Assembly (NCBI RefSeq): GCF_020283565.1
Contig: NC_060060.1
Location: forward strand, 38,936,001 to 39,000,000
From: Trifolium pratense
Taxonomy: Eukaryota > Streptophyta > Magnoliopsida > Fabales > Fabaceae
Direction of reading: 5' to 3'
DNA length: 64,000 bases
Shown here: in pieces, positions 9,831 through 22,107 of the stretch
How the letters are laid out: every line of letters begins with the position of its first letter
How positions within the stretch are numbered: the stretch's first letter is position 1
Program-made: the position numbers and the translations under genes
Notes under the pieces: model-generated
Seen by the model: the letters and a program-made list of their open reading frames with translations, nothing else
Told to the model about the DNA's origin: nothing
Database searches by the model: none

Positions 9831-12344
9831 CTAGCTCCATTTCAATTACAGTTGCAGGGATTTAACGGTAAGTAAATCATTTTATAAAAAAAAGTAATTA
9901 AATTTGTGTGCCTAGAGCCATTAAAAGTGAAAAATGTAAAATGAAAAGGCGTGAGCAATCATCATATATAATGGGATAAAAAAGGTTAGCATTGTAGTCA
10001 AGAAACAAAGGCACTGAATATTTGAAGAAATCCAGAAGTAGAAAATTGGAGAAATTCCATCTAATGTGACATGTCGTTTTTACAAAGTGGACTGGACTTA
10101 TAACAAGTGACATTGAATCTAGACTGACTGTCTTAATTTCTTGTAATCTTGTTAGTTTTAATTAGTCTTCAAAGATTTGAATCTTGATACATCACTTTCT
10201 CAAGCTTTCTCTTATCACTCACAACTAATTGTGTTGTCATATCCAGCTTGTCATAATCTTCATCTTTCTTGCACAGTCTGTTGGACAGTTAAGGGGTGAT
10301 TTTACTGGGTTGAATCACTAGATTAAATTTTGAACAAGCACATAAGTAAGTTTTAAGACATTAGGTTTATGATCATTTTATTTATGTTACTCAACATCAA
10401 CTTTTATAACCGTAACACTCAACTCGCATTTGATAGTTCTCATTGTCTATCTTCATGTCCTCTTTTCTTAATATTTCGTAAAAAAAACATTTTTCTTAAA
10501 AAAAACATTCCCTTTCAAAAGCACGGGTACGTTATTTAGGCAATCTCTTAATAATTTCAATCTTTGATTTCTTTCTAATTCTTGTGTTGTTTGTTGTTAT
10601 TTTCCATCTCATAGAAAAAAAATCATCAATATACTTACTCATGATCTACACCTACTTTTGCATATAAGGACACCTCTCATCTTTTGTGCCCATTTGGCAC
10701 CAATAAAAACTAGACACAACTATGAAATCGATACGAATATAATTAGTTCTAGAACATCATTATACTATATAAAGTCCATCTTGATTGCTTAATTGCTTCA
10801 TTGAAGAAAAGAAATCGACAACCAACTCATCATGTGTAAATGTCTCAAAGGTCACAAACCGTAAAGTGGGTTTTAGTAGTAATTATTAAATTAAAAAGAT
10901 CATCCTAGATTAGAATGGTCCCCCACATAGCCCCTAGTTAAGCTATAGACACGTGTTTTGGGGTATGCCACCACCTGGCATATGGGGTTTGTTGTCCTAC
11001 CCCGAATCTTATATCCACCACGGTCACCAATATTAACACCACACATATATGGTGTGAAATCTTTATATTGTAAAGGTAACCATATAATGGCATTTTGTCT
11101 AATTTTGATGCATTCATTTGAACAATCAAATCCGTAGGAGAGAAGAGGACAATTTGCTAGGGTTAGCAATTGTATTATAACTTTGAGTTTGACCTAATCC
11201 AATTTTACCAAAAAAAAATTTTATAAGATGAAAATTATCGTTTAAGTAAGTTTACTTAGTTGACAGGACATTGCATTATATATAAAAGATCATATTTAAA
11301 TTCTGGTCATCTTACTTATTCACTCTAAGAGTGAAATTTTTAACCACTAAACTATTTAATAAAAAAAATATTACTGTACCACTTATGAACATGTTTGTAG
11401 GCTATCGATTATTTATTAATATGAATCTCTTTAATAAAATGACTTATTCTTTCTAACACTTTTTTCTACAAAATTTATTTTTTATTGATTAAAATTCGCA
11501 TAAATATTCCCATTTTTTAAATGAACTTCACATAAAGTAATGAAATCCACGTGAAATTCACCTAATAAAAGAATGAGTACGGGCTAGAAAAACAGCGTTA
11601 GAATGGGTGTTATAACAATTCTTTTAAGGGTCTTGCTAACATTTTAGGTTTTGCCTTCTTTTAATTAAGTTAATGAAGACAAAGCTTATAAGTTGTTATT
11701 ATTAATGTGGTTATGGTGGGGTGGACTATTTTGAATTTGTATAGTGTGGATGCAATGAGACATATACATGAGAGGGATTGTAAATGATGAAGGGAGCACT
11801 CCCAATTTTGACGCACATTAACTTTTAGAAATATAGAGTTTGCAACCAACAAAGTTACGTATGCTTTATAAAACTAGGAAAGACAAGGGAACAAAGATTC
11901 ACAATTAGGAATATAATAATGCTTAATCTTAATAATTTAGTTCGTGAGCCCAAGCATGCGTCTAAAGGACAAGACAATGGTGGTCGTCCTTTTCATTTTA
12001 TGTTTTGTTTTGGCGGCTACCTTCTTCCTTACTGCATTTCATCTAAACTCTAAAGCATGTTTGGATTATATATACTACAAGTTTAATTTGGTTTTTCTCT
12101 CGTGAGAAATGTATATGATCTAACTTAAAATACTTATTAGCCATAAGAGCGGTCTTGCTTTCATTACAAAAAAAAAAAAAAAGAAGCTTAATTTAGTCCA
12201 TATATACATATAAGGAAAAAAGGGGCATCTCCTTCAAATATTCAATTTCAATGGAATAGAGCCAAATACAAAACACATGTTTCATGTTGGACATACAAGT
12301 TTAGTGGGTTTAGTATATGCTAGGAAACGAGTTTTCTCACGAAT
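9831..12344. other. Intergenic, no gene seen
   Basis: AT-rich DNA with only short open frames lacking recognisable domains. A slightly GC-richer patch (10,915-11,165, with CCCCACATAGCCCC and CATATGGGGTTTGTTG) could be an old retrotransposon piece, but no terminal repeat or protein supports that. Confidence 0.5.
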
Positions 12345-13355
12345 ATATGTTGTTTAACGTTTATACAATGTGAAATATATTACTCACATTTGACACATAC
12401 ACATACATTTGTATCATTGTTGACACTCTATCAACGTGATGTGTCGTTTGACCACCATTTTCAGAAGGAAAAAGAATCGATACAAGGGGTCAGTCACCTT
12501 TAGTTTTTATTTTTTTATTTTTTTGACAAATCCAGTCACTTTTAGTTGAACCATTAACTATGTTGAATCGTGAGGGATCATAGATCAAATTGGACGAAAA
12601 GCAATAACTCGAAAATAATTTGACACACACCTTAACCAAAAATATTAACATACCAAATATAAGAGTCTTATCAATTATGTGTTGATTAACATCTCCTCTT
12701 TTATTGATTATCAAAAAAAAAAACATCTCCTCTTTTATTCATGTAGTGGTTTAGTGCACATTTTAGCTTTTCCATTTAAATTGGGATTATGTGCTGCCAC
12801 AAGATTATGATTATACGGTAATTAAGTATGATCTGTTCAATCAAAACCACACAGCTTAAATTTTAAGGTTGAATTTTAAACAATTATAATTTGAGTTTAA
12901 AATCTCAACCGTCTAATAAGAACAAAAGGTGTGCTTAATGCATACAACCAAATTTCATTATCCAAATCCATTGTTATTTTTTTTCGACAATAATCCAAAT
13001 CCTTTGTTATTATTTGTAATTGAAACCAGTCAAGAGCGTGCATTAGTTTATGACAATAATTAAGAGTTAATTAAGACATCACATAAAATGACATTCTCTT
13101 AAAATAAATGTATCCATCAAGTAAGTAAACGATAAGATATATGAATACAATGGATTTAGTTCATTTTTCTTTCGTTTGAATTATTTTCTTCTCTTTTTCT
13201 CTATTTTTTTTGTTTGTTATGATTCAGTATTATTGCACTCTTTTTCTACGGTTCTACACCTTTTATACCTAACATATTAAGTATAAGTATACTAAGAAAG
13301 AGGGTATAAAATACACGTTTTGCAGCCTTAATTCAAAAGAGGTCAAAGATTAAGG
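12345..13355. repeat. Segmental duplication block B1 (pairs with 3,098-4,085)
   Basis: The partner of block A1 in the same order and orientation. Relative to A1 it carries small insertions, for instance near 12,505-12,540 and 12,975-13,000. Beyond CAAAAGAGGTCAAAGATTAA the two diverge abruptly. Confidence 0.8.
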
Positions 13356-14189
13356 TATAAAGAGAAAAATGGAAGCAAACACGTGTAGAGAATTTTAGTC
13401 AAAGACGCTTTGGATATTATTAAAGGAGAGGACAAGTAAATATCGATAACAAATTGTAGTACATCAACTTGTGAAAATGGTCCTTTTTGAGTCCAAAATA
13501 ATACACTTAAAAACATACAAGTGTTTGTATTTTGTTTGACACCGTTGGGAATAGAATGTCAACGTACGCCATGAATCCTTAAAATCCGGTTATCTTTTGA
13601 CAAAATACTACGAAACTATGGATGATTATGTTCATTTAAGTGTCACTCTCATTGAACCCAAAATATTCCTCTAGTGGCATGCTTCCCAACAAAGTGACCC
13701 AAATGTTTGAATTAATACATCTTTTTACTAATTCTTAATTACTTGAACTACTATAATATATGCTGTGATTTTATGGTAGTTTGGACTTTAGAAGAAACTA
13801 CAAAGAAAATTGCAATAAAGGAAATAAAAACCCAAAGATGTATTTATAATTACTTGAAAAATTCTTTTTAGGCCCTCCATATAAAGTCTCTCAAGATCTA
13901 AAGCGACACTTAAAAAAAAACGAAGCGAGTGATACTAGTTTAACAAATAAAAATAAATTAGGTCGGACGACCATTATTCTACATAATACATGATCTAACC
14001 TGTTGATCAGAGTAGGTGATGGTCAATCCGTTGAGCAATTCGTCCACCGGAGGGGGGTTGTACCTGCAGGTGCTCCGATGCTTAAGTCAGCAAAGAGTAC
14101 AAGAGATACAGAAAGGAGAGAGAGAGAGAGAGAGAGAGAGACACTACAAGAAAACCTTGATTTACAAACAAAATTTAAAATCAGTTAGT

Positions 14190-14540
14190 GGCGGAATATT
14201 TCCCTCAATAAGTTAGTGGCAGAACATTCCACCACTAAAACATAAATTCCGCCAGAACATTTAACAAAATTTAAAAAAAATGAAAATAAAACTTAGTGGC
14301 ATAATATTCCGCCACTAAATTTAAGGGCGAAATCTTAGGACAGACATTGTGGCAGAATTTTCCGCCACTAAGTCGAAATCAAACGGCTATTACTTTGTGG
14401 CAGATATTTCCGCCACTATGTTACATCGGGGAGCGGAATCTGACACAGCCACTTTGTGGCGGAATATTCCGCCAGTAAATGGAAACAGTCAAATCTTTAC
14501 TAACAGAATATTTCCGCCAGTAAATTTGAATTTCCACCAG
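14190..14540. repeat. Left subterminal repeat region of the CACTA element
   Basis: Repeated motifs of the type TTAGTGGCGGAATATTCCGC occur in both orientations about every 30-60 bp. They match the same motif in the right subterminal region. Confidence 0.85.
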
Positions 14541-15370
14541 TAACTTAAGAGCATTAAACGGCTAGTTTTTCCTCCCCTCTATAAAATCAATACTCATTCT
14601 TCTTTACGGTCAAAAAATAATACTCATTCTCTTCTCTTCATACACCTATACACCTCCATTTTTCTTTAATTTGTCTCTCAATTCACTCCAACATCTTTGA
14701 ACCTTTTGAATTTTTTTCGTCATATCAAATTTTTTCACCTCAAATTTCGTTTTCTCATTTCTCTATTATTATTTGAATTCCACAACTCAATTCATATATT
14801 CTCGGTAAGTGTTTAGTGTATTATTTTTAAAAAGTTTAGTCTATTAGTCTTCATAATTATATTTTATCTATTAATGTAATTTTAATTTAATAATCAATTG
14901 TCCTAATTTTTTTTATTATTTTAATTTAGGAGTGTTCGTTGGCATATGAGTCAATTTGGATGGCAGACGTTTCGTTAAGTGGTTCCGGGTTATTTGGTAA
15001 AGCGCGAAGTCAGACTCTACTCGGCATACCAAGTAAGTAAAATAAAGAAAATTCTATATTACTTTCTGTTTTAATTAATCTTTAAAATAAATTATGTAAG
15101 TGTAATAATTGTTCGTTATTGATTAATTTTAAGTTGAAAAGTTTGTCATTATTCATATTGGTTTTAAAACAAAAAAACTTAATTATAATAGTTATTTTTC
15201 TAATATAGTACGTAGGTTATAAAAAAAATCATTTTTTTTTGTTCTAAGACCAATAAATATAAACTTTAATTGAAAATAAACTTTATTATTTTTAAGATAA
15301 TGTAACGCAACATATAATGTTCACGTGTTGATTAACTGCATTGAAGTTCAGCCCATCTTGATGACAAAAA

Positions 15371-15821
15371 TACAGTGGTATTGTTTTATTGTACTTGGTT
15401 TGATCCATCAAGTAAGGGTACAAAGTATAATTCAAAGACGAACACTGTAGACATCAAAATGAGCAAGAGATACCAACCGTTTGATCCATTTGATATGGCC
15501 CACAATGTCAAACTAGTTTATTTTGTCCCTTATCCATCAACAAGAGTTGACAAACGAGGATGGTGTACCGCAATAATGACAAAGCCAAGAGGTGAAATTG
15601 AAAAGGATGGAATAGATGAAGACGTCGATCATCCATATCAGATTGATGAGATGACCAATGTAGCTGATGTAATTACAGTTGAACCATTAACTCGCCTTTG
15701 TGTCGGTGGAGACGAAGCAGAAGAGGTACCTTCCGAAGGTGATGTTGATGAAGACGATGAAATACCATTGGAAGATGGTCAAGAGGACGATGAAGATCTA
15801 TCAGATTGGGATGATAATTAA
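15371..15821 (+). pseudogene. CACTA transposase C-terminal fragment (DUF4216 domain)
   Basis: The frame reads VVLFYCTWFDPSSKGTKYNS, then VDIKMSKRYQPFDPFDMAHN, then VYFVPYPSTRVDKRGW, then an acidic tail ending DLSDWDDN. This is the DUF4216 region found at the C-terminus of plant TNP2-like CACTA transposases; it is not the catalytic part. The frame has no ATG before the domain. It opens at GTG after a TACAG that looks like a splice acceptor, so this is the last exon of a gene whose earlier exons were deleted. About 148 residues remain. Confidence 0.85.
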
Positions 15822-16066
15822 TTAATGTTAATTTTTAATGTATTTTTTAGTCAACTAAAAGTCAATTTTATTTGCTTAGTCCCATTTTCAATGTAATTTT
15901 TAATATTTTTTGAATGTACTATTTATCTTTTACAATGTCTTTTTATTTCACTTTTAATGTTATTTTTTTTTACGAACACTTTTAATGTTATTGATTACCA
16001 TTATTATTACTATTAGTATAGATTTTAGTAAGGGTCATTATTATTATTACTTATATAACAAACAAA

Positions 16067-16068
16067 AA

Positions 16069-16156
<88 letters not shown>
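16067..16156. repeat. (AAT)n microsatellite in the CACTA interior
   Basis: About 27-29 AAT units in a row. Confidence 0.95.
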
Positions 16157-16161
<5 letters not shown>

Positions 16162-16199
16162 TAAAAAATTGCTGCACCGTTCCCCACCCACCCTTTTTT

Positions 16200-16574
16200 T
16201 TAGTTTTTATTGTTTTATTTTTAATTTAAACATAAACCAAACCCTAATCTATCCAAATCAAATCATCAAAAAGTAAAGGGGAGGCAAAAGGTTACGAGAC
16301 AAAGTAGAGAAAGAAAAGGAAGCAACTTGCTGCTGCTGCTGCTGCTGCTGCTGCGATTACCTCCGCCACCGTCTGCTGCTGCTGCGATTACCTCCGCCAC
16401 CGTCTCTTTAACCACCATAAAAAAACTACCTCCACCTTCATCACCATCTCTTTAACAAACATAACCCATTTTTTCATCCAAAACAAACAGAACTCATTCC
16501 ATCAAATCAACACCAACACCTCCACCGTAGCCAGAACCACCGCCGGACCTCTCCCCCTCTCTCTCTAGTCGGTT

Positions 16575-16613
<39 letters not shown>

Positions 16614-17560
16614 CTCGTTTTTATTTTTATTTGTTTCTGATCTGTTTGACTGTTTTTTTTTTTCTTTCTATTTCCCCAATGAATGAATGCTGTAAAAATA
16701 AAATAGATAAATATATGAAAATGAATGTTAAATTTATGTTACAAATGTCCTCTTAACGTTGACAGAAGAATCGTTTTCTTTTGTTGATTAAACAAAAAGG
16801 TATTGAGCATTTTGAAGCAACATCACCAAACTTTTGTTGATTTGTATATTGAGGTATAACCGTATAAGTTCATGATTTGTATATTGATTTGATCTTGATA
16901 TTATTTTACTTGAATCTGGCCCGATAGTTAATAAAGTTAACTTGTACTAAGGCTTGATGCATGCATGATGTATAAAAATTCAGACCAGGTACATGAGAGC
17001 CTGGAGATTTTGCACAAAATTTGTGCTTGGACTAGTGTGTCATGAACTCAGGTTTTAACATTTTTTGTGGTTTAGTGACTGAGAATTCTTAAATGATAAT
17101 GATAAGTTGTGATAATTTAATTGTTGCAGAATCACTAATTTTTGATTTAGCATGTTTTAGTCTCTATGATATGATGATTAGAATTAATCTATTACTAAAT
17201 ATTGATGATCTTAGTGAATTGGAGATGGTGTTAAACAATGGCAACTATTTGGTTAATTTTCTGCAATGTGGTCCATTGTTTCTAGCTATGCTAAGTAAAG
17301 GCCTAACTAATACAAGGCGTTGGTGGTTTTTTTCATCTTTGTTTTCTTTTGTTCAAATGTGAAAATGTTTGACTAGATTGACTTGTGGTTTTTTTTCCTG
17401 GATTTTAACTCAACACTGTTTTCCTTTTCCTTTATTTTCGCACGCAGGGCAAGAAGCTGCTGTCACGCAAGGAGATCGCTCGCACCTTCGTCGACGACAT
17501 CAAGTAAGTTCAGACTCTTACTATATATCTTTCTTTATCGCTTCAAAATCTCACTTCAAA
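16200..17560 (+). other. CACTA interior segment of possible host-gene origin
   Basis: From AAACCCTAATC onward the sequence looks like a plant 5' UTR. It has a (CTG)n run (16,330-16,353), a duplicated GCGATTACCTCCGCCACCGT (about 16,353 and 16,384), proline-coding CCACC/CCGCC repeats and a (TC)n run (16,573-16,604). At 17,448-17,502 a GC-rich block, translating GKKLLSRKEIARTFVDDIK, ends at a good GTAAGT donor and follows a pyrimidine-rich GCACGCAG acceptor, so it looks like a small exon. I do not recognise the peptide. It may be the first exons of the element's own second gene or a captured host fragment. Confidence 0.4.
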
Positions 17561-18323
17561 CCCTCACAGCAAAGTCGCTCCTCTTCAATCTAGTCGGGAC
17601 CTCATGCGTTTTTTTCTTTGTGTGTTTCTTGGCTGCCAGCTTGTGTTTAAGATCTCATCTATACTACCCTGTTCACCATGTTCCAATTAGATGTTTGGCT
17701 GAAAACAATGCTAGTTGGCAATTAGACAAAGTAAGTCACGATGTCACATAATGTCCAACATCTATTCACCATTACAGCCTCTATATATATATATGATAAT
17801 CAGATCAACTCTATGTCTGAACGCTATTCACCAGGAAAATTACCAAAACACATACCATTTACACAAATAAAAGCAAAATACATTAATTTAGAGTGTAATT
17901 TGGTGGCTGAGATACTTAAGAGCAGGCCAACTAATTCTGGAAAGGAGTATAACTATTTGTGAGCTCTAGCATCTTTCTATATTAAGTGAAAATTCATGTT
18001 ATTAGCAAGGTTTGCAGTGCTGACTGCTGTAATTTGAATATTAGTATTAGTTAACCTCCAATAAAGAATAAATGACTGCCCACGTTATGATATTTTGATG
18101 TTCTATAGAGGACTGCTCTGTAAATTTTTAATCCGTAAAGATTGAAAATGAAGGCTTGCTGCTATAATTGCAGGCTTGTATATTTTTCTATTTTTTTTTT
18201 TTTTTTGCTTCTGTTTTGGCCTGCTGCTATAATTGCAGGCTTGTATATCTTTTTTTTTTTTCTGCTTCTGTTTTGGCCTGCTGCTATTTTATGTTTCCCC
18301 ACCTTTTCTTTTTGTAGAGGGAG

Positions 18324-18935
18324 ATGGATGAATTCGAGGAAGCTTTTAATGCTCAACAAAATGCTCTTCCACCTAGTGAGCGGGCTCCTGAGGAGGTTAG
18401 AGATACAATAATGCTGGATCAATTTGTAGAGGTTGCTGGCGGGATGCAAAGAAATCATCTTAGGGGGTAAGGCAATGCATCTTCATTGGTCATAAGGACC
18501 CCGATGGGATATAGACTTGATCCTAGCTCCACTTTTAGCTCGAGTAGTTCTTTCGCTCGATCTAATGCAGCTGTTGATTTTGAAGAGATGGAACGTCGAC
18601 TCAAAGCTGACAATGATGCTCGGGTTCAAGCCGAGGTTGCATCTCAGCTCCAATCTCATATGGACACAATGAGGTCGCGGCTCCGAGCTGAAGCAAGGGA
18701 TGACATTGAATTAATTGTCCAAAGGAGATTATCACAACACCAACCACAACAACAAAACTCCCAAAACATGCCAGCTCGCCACTCAGCATATGCCAGCTCG
18801 AATCCTTATCAGCAACACGCACGATACGTGCCGCAGCCACAGATGCCAGCTCGCCATTCATCGCCATTAGTTTTATATTTTTATGTCTTTATCAAAAAAC
18901 AAAATTATATTTTATGTGGTATGATATTTATTTAA
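18324..18935 (+). pseudogene. En/Spm (Ptta-type) plant transposon protein, one nonsense codon
   Basis: The frame starts MDEFEEAFNAQQNALPPSER and continues through VEVAGGMQRNHLRG, a single TAA (18,468-18,470), then GNASSLVIRTPMGYRLDPSS, a charged helical segment (FEEMERRLKADNDARVQAEV), and a Gln-rich tail. It fits the plant Ptta/En/Spm transposase-associated family, in which the RG-stop-GNASS position normally reads like GLGS/GLGN. A one-base change of a Leu codon to TAA would explain the stop. A splice acceptor (TTTGTAG) precedes the region. Everything else in the frame is open, so the damage is recent or the stop is read differently. Confidence 0.65.
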
Positions 18936-19069
18936 ATATGTAATATTTTTAATTATTTTTATGTTGAATTTAAATTTTTGTTTTTAATTAATATATTTAT
19001 AAAATGTGGGATATAGAAATATAATTATTATAATGAAATAAAACGTAATTAATATATTTTTTAAAACGA

Positions 19070-19440
19070 CTCATTTAGTGGCGGAATATTCAGCCACAAC
19101 ATTAATTTTATTTGTTTTTTCTTTTATAAACTGTGGCCGTTTAACTGGCGGATTATTTCGCCACAAAATATTAAAAATCCATTGACTGACTTTGTGGCAG
19201 AAACATCCGTCACTAAATCTGTTTTACTGACACCCACATATTGGCGGATATTTCCGCCACTACATCCAGCAATCTGTAGCCTTCCTGACACACACATTCT
19301 AACGGATTTACTGGCAGATATTTCTGCCACAAAATTTACTGGCGAGCGTTTTAGTGGCAGACCTGTTCTGCCACTAAATTAACACTTACTGGCGGAAAAT
19401 GGCACTTAGTGAGGGATAATTTCTGCCAATAAATCCAGTT
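19070..19440. repeat. Right subterminal repeat region of the CACTA element
   Basis: It has the same GTGGCGGAATATTC / GGCGGATATTTCCGCCACT motifs as the left side, in both directions, densest near the terminus. Confidence 0.85.
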
Positions 19441-19448
19441 TTTCTTGT

Positions 19449-19487
<39 letters not shown>

Positions 19488-19984
19488 AATAGAATATCTG
19501 GTTCTCCTGTATAGGAGAGCTTATATAGTTGCCCCCGGCGCTGGGCCAAAAGTTGGTCTAATGGGCTGGAATGAACCGGCCCAATAGACTCAACTGCCAA
19601 GATAGTCCCTGTATCGTAGGGGAGGCGGTTATTCACCCTATCTTGGTTGGAGTCGTTCCACTATAAGTGGGTAATGGATAAGCTCCATGACTCAAGTGTT
19701 GGTTGGATAACTAAGCACACGTTTATGGCGATGTGAGACCGTTACGTCGTGGAGGACACGTCATCGGCTGACGTGTCGGGGAGACCTCCCCTTGTTGGGC
19801 TGTGCCCCAAATTCCGGGCAGGAGGGTAATTGGGTCAGCTCTTGGCCCAGTCCAGAACAATACATATTAACTTACTAATGTGCACCTCAATAACAAAGTA
19901 GACCAACTCTGATTTGGTCCATTATATATTGAGTCCATCAGGCCAAAACATATCAGATCGAGCCAATTTGATAGCTCTACTAAA

Positions 19985-20890
19985 ATTTAGACCATCTTCT
20001 AATGTTAATTCTCGTGTTTAGACCATCTTATAAGATTTCGTTCTGATTTTAATTGGGTCTTCACTAGTAAATAATGGAATATCATCTAAATATTAGATAT
20101 CGAATTTTCACCAAAAGTTTTGATAATATTATAAAAACAACAATTAATATTGCAGTAAACTTTTAAAATGTAAAATAGAAATAAACACTGTTTACAAATG
20201 TGACAAGTAAAAACGAAGAAATTGTCACAAATTCTAACTTAATTAGTTAAAATGTCAAAATTATTAAGTTGAATGTTGGGCCGGAATTTAACCCTAACTT
20301 ATTACTTGCATGTGTCAGTTTTCAATTCCTAATTTTCCTATAGTATTGTCATTTCATCTATAAAAAAACGAAGAGATTAGGGAGTACTAATTGGAAATTC
20401 TTCACGATCAGTTTTGACTTTTAAACAATAGTTGGGATTCCGTCGTTGGGGAACAAGGGTTTGGTGGCAAATACATTATGAAATTCTTGAAGAATAATTA
20501 CATTTAGCTGTAGCAGAATAAGAACTTATATGAAGTGTACAATCAACTTTATGAAATTCCATATATCTCTTTTGAGAACAACCTATGAAATGTAAACAAA
20601 ACCATCGAGCTAACTAGCTAGCTATCACATTATTTTGATAGCCTTAATCATGATCTTTAAAATGATCAAAGCCCTTAATCAATGAAATAGTAGCTTGAAT
20701 CTGATCTAAATATGCAGAATAAAAAAGTTGTGTGTTTTTTTTATAAGCAAAATTTTATTTATAAAGAGCAAATTAGGAAGTTGAATTCACCGTAGTCATT
20801 AAAATTGCACATTCACAAATAAGATATTAAGCTCAAGTGGTTAATAAACTCTACTTAAGATGAATCGTTCTGAAGATCACCCGAGTTTGA
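19985..20890. repeat. Segmental duplication block B2 (pairs with 8,940-9,830)
   Basis: The partner of A2 in the same orientation, with small differences such as a roughly 60-bp insertion near 20,600-20,660. No gene. Confidence 0.8.
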
Positions 20891-21543
20891 TGTCTGATGG
20901 AAACAATTTTGGACCACTTCGCAGCTGAACTCTAAATAACAAAACTCTCTTCACCTTGAACGATAATAATAAAAAAACAACGCACATCCACATAATTGGA
21001 ACATGGATAACCGACTAATCTTAATTAGACTGTTCATAAAATATTTTATAACTCTGAATAATGATTATAATTTTTATTTTATAATTTAAAATATTAAATT
21101 TGAATATGAACTCATCCAAAATTGATCTAACGGCTACAACAAAAACATCACAGCAAAAAATTCTTTCTTTACTTTCAAGAAAACATCACAGCAAAAGAAA
21201 CATGTACGCATAATCGCCTCCTTCTGATATACTATTGATGTGCATGATGACTTAGAAATTATGTTACACACACAATTTTTTTCCACCAGGCCCACTGAAC
21301 CACTTAATATAGTTCAGAGGTCAGTTCTGATATCAAATGGTCAATGTCTTCCAACTGGTTACACGTACAATATTTATCAGAGAGTAAAATTGGTTAGCAT
21401 AAATTTTTTAAAAAATTAATGGCAATTTGTTAGTATGTTAATTGTTATGTTAGTTTTTTTTACGGACGTAAACCTTGAATCTCCAACTCTTTTAACCTTT
21501 AACTCAACTATTGCAATAAGTTAAACTACCCACCCCACCCATA

Positions 21544-21757
21544 AATTAATGATTTTTTGATAAATAGTTTTTTTTTTTTTTTTTTTTTTTTTTAAGAAAA
21601 TAGAATAAGTTAACGTGGAATTATAACATTATCCTATAACTAATCTAATCTTCAAATTAATGATTTTTTGATAAATAGTTTTTTTTTTTATTAAGAAAAT
21701 AGAATAAGTTAACGTTGAATTATAACATTATCCTGTCACTAATCTATATCTTCAAAG
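21544..21757. repeat. 111-bp tandem duplication
   Basis: Two adjacent copies run from AATTAATGATTTTTTGATAA to ATAACATTATCCT.T.ACTAAT. The first has a longer poly-T run (about 26). Non-coding. Confidence 0.9.
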
Positions 21758-21856
21758 TGCCTATATGTCCTATCTCACTAACACTATCTTGTAACTAACA
21801 TATATCCTCAACAAAACTCATACACACAATTGAGAAGATGAATTATATTTTCAGTA

Positions 21857-22107
21857 CTCCATCCGTTCCAAATCTTTATTCTTTTTATCTTTTTAGTTTT
21901 GTCTCAAAATTTTAGTTATTTTAGGAAATCAGTGCACATTTAATGATACTTTACCATTTGTACCCTTACTAAAGTTAAAACATTAATTAAATATATTTTC
22001 TCTTTCTTAATAAAGTAGGGGTAAAAATGACTTTACTTATCATTTCTTATCATTTCCTAATCTCCGTACAAAACTCCAAAAAGACTAAAGTTTCGGAACG
22101 GACGGAG
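21857..22107. mobile_element. Stowaway-like MITE
   Basis: Inverted ends CTCCATCCGTTCC and GGAACGGACGGAG, flanked by TA on both sides; 251 bp, non-coding. Confidence 0.8.

Larger units (their letters stand above)
14142..19452 (+). mobile_element. Non-autonomous CACTA (En/Spm) transposon, 5.3 kb
   Basis: Terminal inverted repeats CACTACAAGAAAA / TTTTCTTGTAGTG, with a 3-bp duplication AGA at 14,139-14,141 and 19,453-19,455, define a CACTA element. Subterminal regions (14,190-14,540 and 19,070-19,440) are packed with copies, in both directions, of GTGGCGGAATATTCCGCCAC, the probable binding sites of the element's accessory protein. The interior keeps a transposase C-terminal fragment (15,375-15,821) and an En/Spm-type gene with a stop (18,324-18,935). 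The main catalytic part of the TNP2 transposase is missing, so the element cannot move by itself. It inserted in the GA microsatellite of a solo LTR. Confidence 0.92.
13986..19864. mobile_element. Solo LTR with 5-bp target duplication, split by a CACTA element
   Basis: If the CACTA element and its 3-bp duplication are removed, 13,991-14,141 joins 19,456-19,859 into a roughly 555-bp unit. It begins TGATCTAACCTG and ends CCAGTCCAGAACA, that is TG...CA, flanked by ATACA on both sides (13,986-13,990 and 19,860-19,864). The sequence is GC-richer than its surroundings. It holds a GA microsatellite and a TATA-like GAGCTTATATAG (about 19,520), as expected in an LTR promoter region. There is no internal retrotransposon sequence and no second LTR, so this is a solo LTR left by recombination. 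The family (Ty1-copia or Ty3-gypsy) cannot be told. Confidence 0.8.

Noticed and set aside
14003..14216. Open frames of 61-66 codons across the GA run
   Set aside because: They cross the border between the solo LTR and the CACTA terminus, so they are chance frames.
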